This document shows positions 16,859-25,685 of a stretch of 64,000 nt of DNA, piece after piece. The notes under the pieces are model-generated. The model ran no database searches, was not told the origin of the DNA, and saw only the letters and a program-made list of their open reading frames with translations. The stretch is taken from NCBI GenBank assembly GCA_021770065.1, contig JAETRR010000023.1:31181-95180 (forward strand), read 5' to 3'. How positions within the stretch are numbered: position 1 is the stretch's first letter; each line of letters begins with the position of its first letter. The position numbers were made by a program, and so were the translations under genes. Source of the stretch: Lachnoclostridium sp. Its GTDB lineage: Bacteria > Bacillota > Clostridia > Lachnospirales > Lachnospiraceae.

Positions 16859-17519
16859 TCCCGTTTTCATCGATATCGGCCAGCGTATCGGCGTAGATGA
16901 TTTCTGCGGATATTTTCAGCAGTTCGGCCTCCTCTCCAAGACCGGGGTGGATCTCCCCGGAGAGGCAGGAACCATTTTTCACAAAAAGGAAAATATAGGC
17001 CCCGTGGAGCTGGCTACCATTTCATTCGGGCAGTCCTTTCAGATTACGCCCATCCAGCTTGCAACTACCGTCAGTTCCCTTATCAACGGAGGAACCCGTG
17101 TAACGCCTCATTTTGGAGTGGAAATCCGGGATGCACAGGGAAATCTTTTAAAGAAGCTCAGTTATACCCAAAAAGAGGGGATTGTTTCCGAAGAGACTTC
17201 TGAGACCATGCGGTTCCTGCTGGAAAAGGTAGTGTCTGAAGGCGGCGGAAAGAAAGCGTATATTGAGGGCTACCGCATAGGCGGAAAGACGGCAACTTCT
17301 CAGACCCTGCCAAGAGGCACCAACAAATACATATCCTCTTTTATCGGCTTTGCGCCGGCGGATAATCCGCAGGTCCTGGCCATGGCCATTATTCACAATC
17401 CACAGGGCGTTTACTATGGCGGAACCATAGCGGCTCCGGTAATACAGGACATATTTTCCAATATCCTGCCTTATCTGGGCATTGAGAAAGAAGAAATAAT
17501 TACAGAAATTCCCAGTTAG
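16859..17519 (+). CDS. spoVD: class B PBP in spoVD position, 3' part (gene split by element)
   Basis: This half has no start of its own. From 16859 the native frame gives the Asn that completes SxN, then PVFIDIGQRIG, GLLSKTGVDLPGEA, and the rest of the transpeptidase domain to a stop at 17517-17519. The third active-site motif reads GGKTATSQT, that is KTA in place of the usual KTG. There is no PASTA domain; the C-terminus ends soon after the transpeptidase fold. The frame agrees with the 5' half when 12495 is joined to 16859. An internal ATG-less frame from 16947 could be mis-annotated as a separate short protein. Confidence 0.85.
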
Positions 17520-17617
17520 GACAGATAATGGTTGAATAATTCCCGGGAAAGACTTATAATGCTTTACGAGGGACAATCGACAGTCCTGGACCAAAGAAGC
17601 TTGTGAGGTATAACGAT

Positions 17618-18574
17618 ATGAATTATACAATGATATTGCCGGTATTGATCTCCTTTGCCATCAGTGCAGCCCTGGGACCTGTCGTGATTCCGCTGCTGCG
17701 CCGGCTGAAGTTCGGGCAGACGGTCCGGGAAGAGGGGCCTTCGAGCCATTTGAAAAAGACCGGCACGCCTACCATGGGAGGCCTTATTATCCTGGCAGGA
17801 ATTGTGATCACATCCCTGTTGTATGTGAAGGATTATCCGAAGATCATTCCCATTCTCTTTGTGACGGTCGGCTTTGGAATTATCGGATTTCTTGATGATT
17901 ATATCAAAATTGTGCTGCACCGCTCGGAAGGACTGACTCCGGGGCAGAAGATGCTCGGGCAGATCCTGGTCACAGGGGTGTTTGTCTACTATTACTACCG
18001 GCTCACGGATGGGGATATGGCAATGCTCATTCCGTTCTGGCCGGATCATTACCTGCATCTTGGCTGGCTTGCCGTTCCGGTGGCTTTTCTGGCAATCATC
18101 GGTACAGTGAACGGAGCCAATTTTACGGACGGCCTGGACGGCCTGGCTTCCAGCGTCACAGTGCTGATAGCCACCTTTTTTACGGTGGCAGCCTTTGGAA
18201 CCCAGAGCGGTATTTCGCCGATTACCTGTGCGGTGGTGGGAAGCCTGATGGGTTTTCTGCTGTTCAATGTCTACCCGGCCAGTGTGTTTATGGGAGATAC
18301 AGGTTCCCTGGCCCTTGGGGGTTTTGTGGCTTCCACGGCCTATATGCTGAAGATGCCCATGTTTATTCTGATAGTGGCCCTTATTTACTGGGTTGAGATC
18401 CTTTCCGTGATGATACAGGTGACTTACTTTAAAATGACGCACGGAAAGCGCATTTTCCGGATGGCCCCCATCCATCACCATTTTGAACTGGGCGGATGGT
18501 CTGAGACAAGGGTTGTGGCAGTATTCTCCATTGTGACGGCGGTTCTTTGCCTGATTGGAATAATGGCTTTATAA
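17618..18574 (+). CDS. mraY: phospho-N-acetylmuramoyl-pentapeptide-transferase MraY
   Basis: A 318-residue membrane enzyme with about ten hydrophobic segments. The ATG at 17618 is preferred to a GTG at 17603 because GTGAGG lies before it. Motifs are KKTGTPTMGG, GFLDDYIK (catalytic Asp pair), NFTDGLDGL, and the terminal FRMAPIHHHFELGG (HHH motif). It forms lipid I from UDP-MurNAc-pentapeptide and undecaprenyl phosphate. It follows the split PBP gene by ~100 bases; any polar effect of the element would fall on this gene and those after it. Confidence 0.97.
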   Translation: MNYTMILPVLISFAISAALGPVVIPLLRRLKFGQTVREEGPSSHLKKTGTPTMGGLIILAGIVITSLLYVKDYPKIIPILFVTVGFGIIGFLDDYIKIVLHRSEGLTPGQKMLGQILVTGVFVYYYYRLTDGDMAMLIPFWPDHYLHLGWLAVPVAFLAIIGTVNGANFTDGLDGLASSVTVLIATFFTVAAFGTQSGISPITCAVVGSLMGFLLFNVYPASVFMGDTGSLALGGFVASTAYMLKMPMFILIVALIYWVEILSVMIQVTYFKMTHGKRIFRMAPIHHHFELGGWSETRVVAVFSIVTAVLCLIGIMAL

Positions 18575-18600
18575 AACTGAAATAAAATAGGAGACCGAAA

Positions 18601-19953
18601 ATGATTAAGGATAAAAAGATACTCATAATCGGAAGCGGCATCAGCGGAACGGCGGCGGCAGAGCTTCTGCTGGAGGCAGGGGCATCCCCGGTGCTCTATG
18701 ACAGCAACCCGGCCCTGCAGGAAGCAGAGATCCGAAGCCGTCTGCCAAAGGACAGCCGGATACGGATTGTGATTGGTGAACTTCCGGAAAAGGAAAAGAA
18801 AGAGACGGAAGTGGTGATTCTAAGCCCCGGAGTGCCGATGGATCTCCCTTTGGTGGAGGAACTTCGTAAAAACGGTGCGGTTATATGGGGAGAAGTGGAG
18901 CTTGCATACCATTTTGCCAAAGGAAAGCTTGCCGCTGTTACGGGCACCAACGGAAAGACAACCACAACGGCCCTGACAGGCGAGATACTGAAAAGTTATT
19001 ACAAAGATGTCTTTGTAGTAGGAAATATCGGAAACGCTTATACCCGGGAAGCTTTAAAAATGACAGAGGACAGCGTGACGGCGGCAGAGATCAGCAGCTT
19101 CCAGCTGGAAACCATCGAGAGTTTCCATCCCCAGGTCAGTGCGATTCTCAATATTACGCCGGATCACCTGAACCGCCATCACACTATGGACTGCTACATT
19201 AAGACCAAGGAGCGGATTGCGGAAAATCAGGGGCCTTCCGATACCTGTGTACTGAATTATGACGATGAGGAAACCAGGCAGTTTGGAGAACGGGTAAAAG
19301 CATCGGTTCTTTATTTCAGCCGGAAGCATATATTGGATCGAGGCGTATATCTGGACGGAACATCCATCATTTACCGGAACGGCCCGGAAGCGGAAAAGAT
19401 ATGTGATACCTCACAGCTTAAGCTTCTGGGGGCCCACAATCACGAAAATGTTATGGCAGCCGTTGCCATAGGAGCCGCCATGGGAGTGCCGATCCCCCGG
19501 ATCCGCAGTACAGTTATTGAATTTACGGCCGTGGAGCACCGAATTGAATTTGTGGCGGAGAAGGACGGTGTCGCCTATTACAATGATTCCAAGGGAACGA
19601 ATACAGATGCCGCTATCAAGGCCGTGGAGGCTATGACAAGACCGGCTGTTGTAATCGGCGGCGGTTATGATAAGCATGTGGAGTTTGACGACTGGGTAGA
19701 GACATTCCCGGGCAGGGTAAAATGGCTGGTGCTTTTAGGTGCTACGGCACAGCAGATTGCAGATACGGCAAGGCGGCATGGCTTTGACAGGATTGTATTT
19801 GCAGAAACTATGGAGGAAGCAGTCCGGGTGAGCCGGGAGAAGGCAGAGCCGGGAGACGCGGTGCTTTTGTCCCCTGCCTGTGCAAGCTGGGGCATGTTTG
19901 AAAATTACGAACAGAGAGGAAGAGTTTTTAAAGACCTTGTGAGAAAACTGTAA
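18601..19953 (+). CDS. murD: UDP-N-acetylmuramoylalanine--D-glutamate ligase MurD
   Basis: A 450-residue cytoplasmic Mur ligase. The N-terminal domain starts with a Rossmann-type IIGSGISGTAAAELL. The ATP site is AVTGTNGKTTT. The central domain has NITPDHLNRH, and the C-terminal domain has YNDSKGTNTDA and LSPACASWGMFENYEQRG, both MurD signatures. It adds D-Glu to UDP-MurNAc-L-Ala. Start follows AGGAGACC, 26 bases after mraY. Confidence 0.97.
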   Translation: MIKDKKILIIGSGISGTAAAELLLEAGASPVLYDSNPALQEAEIRSRLPKDSRIRIVIGELPEKEKKETEVVILSPGVPMDLPLVEELRKNGAVIWGEVELAYHFAKGKLAAVTGTNGKTTTTALTGEILKSYYKDVFVVGNIGNAYTREALKMTEDSVTAAEISSFQLETIESFHPQVSAILNITPDHLNRHHTMDCYIKTKERIAENQGPSDTCVLNYDDEETRQFGERVKASVLYFSRKHILDRGVYLDGTSIIYRNGPEAEKICDTSQLKLLGAHNHENVMAAVAIGAAMGVPIPRIRSTVIEFTAVEHRIEFVAEKDGVAYYNDSKGTNTDAAIKAVEAMTRPAVVIGGGYDKHVEFDDWVETFPGRVKWLVLLGATAQQIADTARRHGFDRIVFAETMEEAVRVSREKAEPGDAVLLSPACASWGMFENYEQRGRVFKDLVRKL

Positions 19954-20066
19954 GAGGGCATTGCAGTTGAAGAGACAGCTCCGGATATGATTACAGGAGG
20001 CAGCAGATGCTTTTGTAAGCCGTATCCGGGAATTGAGAGTCGAATCATTTAAGCAGGGGTGAGGGT

Positions 20067-21179
20067 ATGGCAGGTCGGGAAACCGCCGGAAAAGCAAAAA
20101 AGCAGGGGCGCGAGCCTTTTGACTATGGTCTGTTGCTGTGTGTGCTGATTCTGGTGGTTTTCGGACTTGTTGTGCTTTACAGCACCAGCGCCTACAACGG
20201 ACGGGTAAAATTCGCAGACAGCGCCTATTACCTCAAAAAGCAGTTTTTTGCCACCTCCCTGGGACTGGTGGCCATGTATGCCGTCTCCAGGATTGATTAC
20301 CACAAATGGGAGCGCCTGGCCTGGCTGGGGTATCTGGTCTCCATTCTGCTGTCCACGGCAGTACTCTTTTTCGGGGATGAGTACAACGGATCCAAGCGGT
20401 GGCTCTCCCTTGGGCCCCTTTCTTTTCAGCCCTCGGAATTCGCCAAAGTAGCGGTGATTCTCCTGCTGTCATCGGTAATCAGCCGCAGGGTGCGGAAGAT
20501 GAAATCACTGAAGCAGATGTTTCTGGTGATGCTCTTGATTCTTCCCATTGTGGGGCTGGTGGGCACCAACAATCTGAGCACAGCCATAATCATTATGGGA
20601 ATTGCCGTTATTCTGGTCTTTGTGGCAAGCCCCAAGTATCTGCAGTTTGCAGCCATGGGTGTACTGGGGGCAGGTTTCCTGGCTATCTTCCTCAGTGTGG
20701 AATCCTACCGGCTGGAGCGCCTGGCTATCTGGAGGAATCCGGAGGCATATGAAAAGGGCTACCAGACCCTTCAGGGGCTTTACGCCATCGGATCCGGAGG
20801 CCTTTTCGGCGTAGGCTATGGGCAGAGCATGCAGAAGCTGGGCTTTGTGCCGGAGGCCCAGAACGATATGATTTTTTCCATTATCTGTGAGGAGTTCGGC
20901 CTTGTGGGGGCGGCCCTTTTGATGCTGCTCTTTCTCCTTATGGGCTGGCGGCTCCTGATGATTGCCGTTCATGTGACGGATCTCTTTGGGTGTATGATTG
21001 CGGTGGGAACCATGGGGCATATTCTGATACAGGTGATTTTAAATATTGCCGTGGTGACCAACACCATCCCCAATACCGGAATTACGCTGCCGTTCATCAG
21101 TTACGGCGGTACTTCGGTCTTATTCCTCCTGTCGGAAATGGGGCTTGCCTTAAATGTATCCCGTCATGTGACGAAATAG
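20067..21179 (+). CDS. ftsW: FtsW/SpoVE-type SEDS glycosyltransferase
   Basis: A 370-residue SEDS protein with ten predicted membrane segments. Motifs include LVVLYSTSAYN, GSKRWLSLGPLSFQPSEFAK (the conserved R-W and P-S-E-x-K), and the last-third GITLPFISYGGTS. It polymerises lipid II with a class B PBP partner. In Bacillus the gene at this position is spoVE, the sporulation partner of SpoVD; since no second copy is visible, FtsW or SpoVE cannot be told apart here. No murG follows, unlike Bacillus. Confidence 0.93.
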   Translation: MAGRETAGKAKKQGREPFDYGLLLCVLILVVFGLVVLYSTSAYNGRVKFADSAYYLKKQFFATSLGLVAMYAVSRIDYHKWERLAWLGYLVSILLSTAVLFFGDEYNGSKRWLSLGPLSFQPSEFAKVAVILLLSSVISRRVRKMKSLKQMFLVMLLILPIVGLVGTNNLSTAIIIMGIAVILVFVASPKYLQFAAMGVLGAGFLAIFLSVESYRLERLAIWRNPEAYEKGYQTLQGLYAIGSGGLFGVGYGQSMQKLGFVPEAQNDMIFSIICEEFGLVGAALLMLLFLLMGWRLLMIAVHVTDLFGCMIAVGTMGHILIQVILNIAVVTNTIPNTGITLPFISYGGTSVLFLLSEMGLALNVSRHVTK

Positions 21180-21254
21180 AAAATCCTCTCCTGCGAACGA
21201 AACGGCGGTTTCCGCATATCTTAGTATATAGTCGGGAATTAGGGGGAAGGATTT

Positions 21255-22505
21255 GTGGAATATCTGGAGATCGAGGGCGGAAATCCCCTCTGTGGGGAAG
21301 TCCGCATTCAGGGCTCAAAAAATGCCGCGCTGCCCATCCTGTCTGCTGTCATCCTGCATCGTGGAACTACCATTCTGAGAAATTGTCCCAAAATCATAGA
21401 TGTGCTCTATATGCTGGAAATTTTAAAGGGCTTTGGCTGCCTGGTCAGCTGGGAGGGGGAGGCTCTTGTGATCGATGCCTCCAGTCTTAAAGACTGCCGG
21501 GTGGCAGAGTGCTACGGAAGACAGATGCGTTCTTCCATTATGCTTCTCGGAAGTCTTCTGGGGAGAATGAGGGAGGCTTTTGTGTCTTATCCGGGCGGCT
21601 GCGTGATTGGGGCGCGTCCCATTGACATTCATCTGGAGGCTCTTGAAAAGCTTGGGGCGGCATTCCTTGAGGAGCCCTGCGGACTGAGGGCAGTATGTGA
21701 AAAACCGGCAGGGATCGCTCTGAGACTGCCTTTTCCCAGTGTGGGAGCCACGGAAAACGTAATCCTGCTGGCAGCTGCTGCAGAGGGGACTACGGTTCTG
21801 GAAAATGCTGCCAGGGAGCCTGAGATTGGGGAGCTGTGCCGTTTTTTAAACAGCATGGGCGCAAAAATCCGGGGAACGGGAACAAACAGGCTTGTGATTG
21901 ATGGAGTAAAAGAATTTCATGATACGGAATTTACCATAATGCCGGACCGGATCGTGGCAGGAACCTATATGCTGATGACAGCCGCCGCCGGAGGAGACGT
22001 ACTGCTCCGGGAGGTGCCCTTAGAGCAGCTTGGGAGTGTCAGGGATGTGCTGGAGCAGATGGGAATAAAGCAGGAAGCCGGGGAGGGAATGCTTCGGATT
22101 CAGAGCAAGGGACATCCAAAAAGCATTCCGAAACTTATGACCAGGCCATATCCGGGCTTCCCCACGGATCTGCAGTCGCCGCTTCTGGCAGCCCTGTCTC
22201 TGGCAAAAGGAACCAGCATCATTGAAGAGACGATATTTGAGGCCCGGTTTAAGATTGTGGAGGAACTGTGCCGGATGGGGGCCGAGATCCGGGTGGAAGG
22301 ACAGACGGCCGAGATCCGGGGGGTAAAAGGGCTTCGGGGAGCCGAATTGACTGCCCGGGAGCTTCGCGGCGGAGCCGCTCTTGTCCTGGCTGCCGCCGCT
22401 GCAGAGGGAATCAGCAGGATATACCAGTATCATTATATTGCCCGTGGGTATGAAAATATAATTAGGGATTTGCAATCTCTGGGAAGTGTGGTAAAATCCA
22501 CATAG
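21255..22505 (+). CDS. murA: UDP-N-acetylglucosamine 1-carboxyvinyltransferase MurA
   Basis: A 416-residue EPSP-synthase-fold enzyme. GTG at 21255 follows GGGGGAAGGA. QGSKNAALPIL gives the substrate-binding Lys-Asn pair, SYPGGCVIGARPIDIHL has the catalytic Cys (the fosfomycin target), and NAAREPEI and PGFPTDLQ are standard. It transfers enolpyruvate from PEP to UDP-GlcNAc, the first committed wall step. Its place between ftsW and ftsQ, where Bacillus has murG and murB, is a rearranged dcw order. A strong terminator follows. Confidence 0.95.
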   Translation: MEYLEIEGGNPLCGEVRIQGSKNAALPILSAVILHRGTTILRNCPKIIDVLYMLEILKGFGCLVSWEGEALVIDASSLKDCRVAECYGRQMRSSIMLLGSLLGRMREAFVSYPGGCVIGARPIDIHLEALEKLGAAFLEEPCGLRAVCEKPAGIALRLPFPSVGATENVILLAAAAEGTTVLENAAREPEIGELCRFLNSMGAKIRGTGTNRLVIDGVKEFHDTEFTIMPDRIVAGTYMLMTAAAGGDVLLREVPLEQLGSVRDVLEQMGIKQEAGEGMLRIQSKGHPKSIPKLMTRPYPGFPTDLQSPLLAALSLAKGTSIIEETIFEARFKIVEELCRMGAEIRVEGQTAEIRGVKGLRGAELTARELRGGAALVLAAAAAEGISRIYQYHYIARGYENIIRDLQSLGSVVKST

Positions 22506-22567
22506 ACAGTGAGGCTTTAGGGCGTGGAGACGGCAGGGATGCATTTTCATATACGCTCTTAAGAAAC

Positions 22568-22597
22568 AAAAGGAGCTGTCCGGCACAGCTCCTTTTT
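22568..22597 (+). terminator. terminator after murA
   Basis: AAAAGGAGCTGT-ccggc-ACAGCTCCTTTT with a T-run. It splits the dcw cluster, so ftsQ probably has its own start signal between 22598 and 22670. Confidence 0.88.
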
Positions 22598-22670
22598 ATG
22601 CACAGGCCGTGCAGCGGGCAGGAGAAGATAAACCTTCCCTGTTTGATTATTCATATAAGAAGGACAACCT

Positions 22671-23486
22671 ATGGCGTTATTCAAAGAACCGCAGCCAAAA
22701 CATCATTCCATACGCTTTCTGATAGCGGCAGCTCTGGCCATGCTTCTGGCTCTGGCGCTGCTCCTTGCCGTGACCGTTTTCAAAATCCGCGATATAGAGG
22801 TGACGGGCAACAGCTTTTATTCGGCCCAGGAGATCATAGACAAAGTGATTACGGACAATTATACTTCCAATTCCCTGTATCTCTATTTCAAATATCAATA
22901 CCTGGATACCGAAGAGATTCCTTTTGTAGATAAAATTGAGGTAAGCCTTGTTTCGCCCGGCAAAGTAAAGCTGCGCGTGTATGAGAAGAGTATTGTGGGC
23001 TATGTGGCTTATATGGGGGCAAATCTGTATTTTGACAAAGACGGAATTGTGGTAGAGAGTTCTTCGGAGGTGACGGAAGGCATTCCCTGCATCTCGGGGC
23101 TTAAATTTGATTCGCTTGCTCTGTATCAAAAGCTGAATGTAGCCGATGACTCCGTTTTTGACCGGATTCTGGATATCACCCAGCTGGTGAAAAAATATGA
23201 ACTGTCTCCGGATCGGATTGAATTTGGCGCGAATCAGTCGCTGACTCTGTATTTTGGTGAGATGCGCGCCGCTCTGGGAAACAGCGGCTCTCTGGATGAG
23301 AAGGTCGGAAGGCTCCATGAGCTGTACGCGGAGCTGGAAGGGCGCTCCGGGGTGCTGCGGATGGAAAATTATACGGAGGATTCAAAATTTATCAGTTTTG
23401 AGCAGGACGCTCAAGAGGATAAAGAGGAGGAACCGGAGACGGAAGAGGAGAAAAGCGGGGAGGCAGAGGATACAGCCGGCCCCTAG
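22671..23486 (+). CDS. ftsQ: cell division protein FtsQ/DivIB
   Basis: A 271-residue bitopic protein: basic cytoplasmic tail, membrane segment (~17-37), then the POTRA domain beginning IRDIEVTGNSFYSAQEII and a beta domain with PGKVKLRVYEKSIVGYV. The C-terminus (~240-271) is very acidic (EEEPETEEEKSGEAED). It bridges FtsL/DivIC and the septal synthase. Family level identity is clear from the POTRA pattern and the location before ftsZ. Confidence 0.9.
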   Translation: MALFKEPQPKHHSIRFLIAAALAMLLALALLLAVTVFKIRDIEVTGNSFYSAQEIIDKVITDNYTSNSLYLYFKYQYLDTEEIPFVDKIEVSLVSPGKVKLRVYEKSIVGYVAYMGANLYFDKDGIVVESSSEVTEGIPCISGLKFDSLALYQKLNVADDSVFDRILDITQLVKKYELSPDRIEFGANQSLTLYFGEMRAALGNSGSLDEKVGRLHELYAELEGRSGVLRMENYTEDSKFISFEQDAQEDKEEEPETEEEKSGEAEDTAGP

Positions 23487-23585
23487 CAAGCCTTATGCGG
23501 CGGCTTTTGAGACATGACCATTATAATCTGCGGTGAAATTGGCGGGATTTGATTGTATACTAAAGACAGTAAAGGAAACGAAGCC

Positions 23586-25289
23586 ATGAAAGGGGCATGG
23601 GATATGGCAAGAACCGTAGGAATCGGGATACAGAGTTTTGAGAAAATAAGGGAGAACAATTATTTTTATATTGATAAGACAAGATTTATAAAAGAGTGGT
23701 GGGAAAATGGGGATGATATTACCTTGATCACCCGTCCCCGGCGCTTCGGGAAGACGTTGACGATGGACATGGTGGAACGGTTCTTTTCCGTCAAGTACAG
23801 GGAATGCGGCAGACTGTTCGAGGGGCTTTCGATCTGGGAGGAGGAGAGATACCGTAAGCTTCAGGGGACGTATCCGGTGATTTTTTTAAGCTTTGCAGGA
23901 GTGAAGGAAACTTCTTTTTTACAGGTGAGAAAAAAGATCTGCCAATACATTAAGGATCAGTACAACAAGTGTGATTTTTTGCTGAAGGGAGATTGTCTGA
24001 ATGACAGCGAAAAGGAGCAATATGGAAATATTTCAGCGGAGATGGAGGACTATGCGGCTTCCGATTCACTGAAAAATCTTTCCGATTATCTGTGCCGTTA
24101 TTACGGGAAGAAGGTTATCATTCTTCTGGACGAGTATGATACGCCCATGCAGGAGGCCTATGTAAACGGGTACTGGGAGGAGATGGCTGCATTTATCAGA
24201 GGCTTGTTCAACGCTGCCTTTAAGACGAATCCCTATCTGGAACGTGCCATTATGACGGGGATTACCAGGGTCAGCAAGGAATCTATTTTCTCGGATCTCA
24301 ATAACCTGGAGGTGGTGACAACTACCTCGGAGAAATATATGGATGCTTTTGGCTTTACGGAGGAGGAGGTCTTTCAGGCTCTGGAGGAGTTTGGGCTTTC
24401 GGAACAGAGGGAAGCGGTAAAGGGCTGGTATGACGGGTTTGCCTTCGGAAGCAAAAAGGATATTTACAATCCATGGTCAATCTTAAATTATCTTGATAAG
24501 AGAAGATTTTCCACCTATTGGGCCAACACCAGCAGCAACAGCCTGGCCGGGAAGCTGATTCGGGAGGGAGGCAGGGAGGTCAAGCTTATAATGGAGGATC
24601 TGCTTGAGGGAAAGAGTCTTCACACGGAGATTGACGAGCAGATCGTGTTCAACCAGCTGTTACAAAACGAGAGCGCCATCTGGAGTCTTCTTTTGGCCAG
24701 CGGTTATCTTCGGGTGGAAAAATTTATCTTTGACGAAGAGTGGGGACGGGAGGAGTATGACCTGGTACTGACGAACAGGGAGGTCCGCATTATGTTCGAG
24801 CGGATGATTCGTGAGTGGTTCGCAAAGGACGCATCCTCATACAACGGCTTCGTGAAAGCTTTGATCCGGGATGATAAGAAGGAAATGAACATCTACATGA
24901 ACAAGGTGGCCCTGGCCACATTCAGCTATTTTGATACGGGGGCCGGGCCGTCGGGGCATAGTGAGCCGGAGCGGTTCTATCATGGGTTCGTGCTGGGGCT
25001 TCTGGTGGAGCTCCGGGGGCGATATATCCTGACTTCCAACCGTGAGAGCGGCTATGGCCGTTATGACGTGATGCTGGAACCGGTGAAGGGAAAGGAGGAT
25101 GCCATGATTATGGAATTCAAGGTTCACGATCCGGAGGAGGAGAGTACGCTTAAGGACACCGTGGAGGCGGCCCTGGCCCAGATAGAGGAAAGGGGCTATG
25201 CGGCATCCCTGGAGGCCAGAGGAATTTCGCCGGATCGGATAAGGAGGTACGGGTTCGCATTCGAAGGGAAAAAGGTCTTGATTGGGTGA
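23586..25289 (+). CDS. AAA-ATPase-like protein with C-terminal PD-(D/E)XK nuclease-like domain
   Basis: A 567-residue protein (start at ATG 23586 with AAAGGAAA upstream; ATG 23604, MARTVGIGIQSFE, is the alternative). The N-terminal AAA domain (PF09820 type) has YFYIDKTRFI, Walker A in RPRRFGKTLTMDM and Walker B in VIILLDEYDTPM. The C-terminal domain (PF08011 type) has GYGRYDVMLEP and AMIMEFKVHD, the D...ExK nuclease pattern, then Q. The family is widespread in gut Bacteroidetes and Firmicutes in many copies; function is unproven, with defence or mobile-element links proposed. Its place between ftsQ and ftsZ is unusual and looks like an insertion. Confidence 0.88.
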   Translation: MKGAWDMARTVGIGIQSFEKIRENNYFYIDKTRFIKEWWENGDDITLITRPRRFGKTLTMDMVERFFSVKYRECGRLFEGLSIWEEERYRKLQGTYPVIFLSFAGVKETSFLQVRKKICQYIKDQYNKCDFLLKGDCLNDSEKEQYGNISAEMEDYAASDSLKNLSDYLCRYYGKKVIILLDEYDTPMQEAYVNGYWEEMAAFIRGLFNAAFKTNPYLERAIMTGITRVSKESIFSDLNNLEVVTTTSEKYMDAFGFTEEEVFQALEEFGLSEQREAVKGWYDGFAFGSKKDIYNPWSILNYLDKRRFSTYWANTSSNSLAGKLIREGGREVKLIMEDLLEGKSLHTEIDEQIVFNQLLQNESAIWSLLLASGYLRVEKFIFDEEWGREEYDLVLTNREVRIMFERMIREWFAKDASSYNGFVKALIRDDKKEMNIYMNKVALATFSYFDTGAGPSGHSEPERFYHGFVLGLLVELRGRYILTSNRESGYGRYDVMLEPVKGKEDAMIMEFKVHDPEEESTLKDTVEAALAQIEERGYAASLEARGISPDRIRRYGFAFEGKKVLIG

Positions 25290-25318
25290 GGAGAGGAGAA
25301 AGCGCAGGAAAATCTGCT

Positions 25319-25491
25319 TATAAAACCAGCCCTTAGCAGGTAAACCTGCACGGTCTGCTTTATATCAGACTGTGGAGGCGGACGCCATGCAGCTCAATTG
25401 TGCTGCGCACAATTTCGCTTAGGGCTAATCGCCCTATAGCCAAATATAAAACCAGCCCTTAGCAGGTAAACCTGCACGGTCTGCTTTTATA
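25319..25491 (+). repeat. 47-bp direct repeat with hairpins upstream of ftsZ
   Basis: TATAAAACCAGCCCTTAGCA and the following GGTAAACCTGCACGGTCTGC occur at 25319-25365 and again at 25445-25491. Each copy holds GCAGGT-aa-ACCTGC; the second is closed by AAATATAAAA/TTTTATATTT. Between them lie AATTGTGC-tgc-GCACAATT and GGGC-taatc-GCCC. The rest of the 396-base gap (25290-25685) is AT-rich with no gene. Confidence 0.75.
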
Positions 25492-25685
25492 TTTGTCTGC
25501 ATGGCTGTATAGGAAATAATTTTTTTGGAAATCTTATAAATATGGGTTGATTAATTTGGTAAAAAAAGTTATCATATAACGTATGAGATTTTATAACTTT
25601 GTATGTATTCCTAAGATAAAATGACAGGATTGACTTGGATAGATTTGTTTTGGAATAGTATGCTATGCTTAAGGAGGGCAAGGTT

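Noticed and set aside
17564..18481. 305-residue minus-strand frame
   Set aside because: Shadow of mraY, with His/Gln-rich low-complexity composition.
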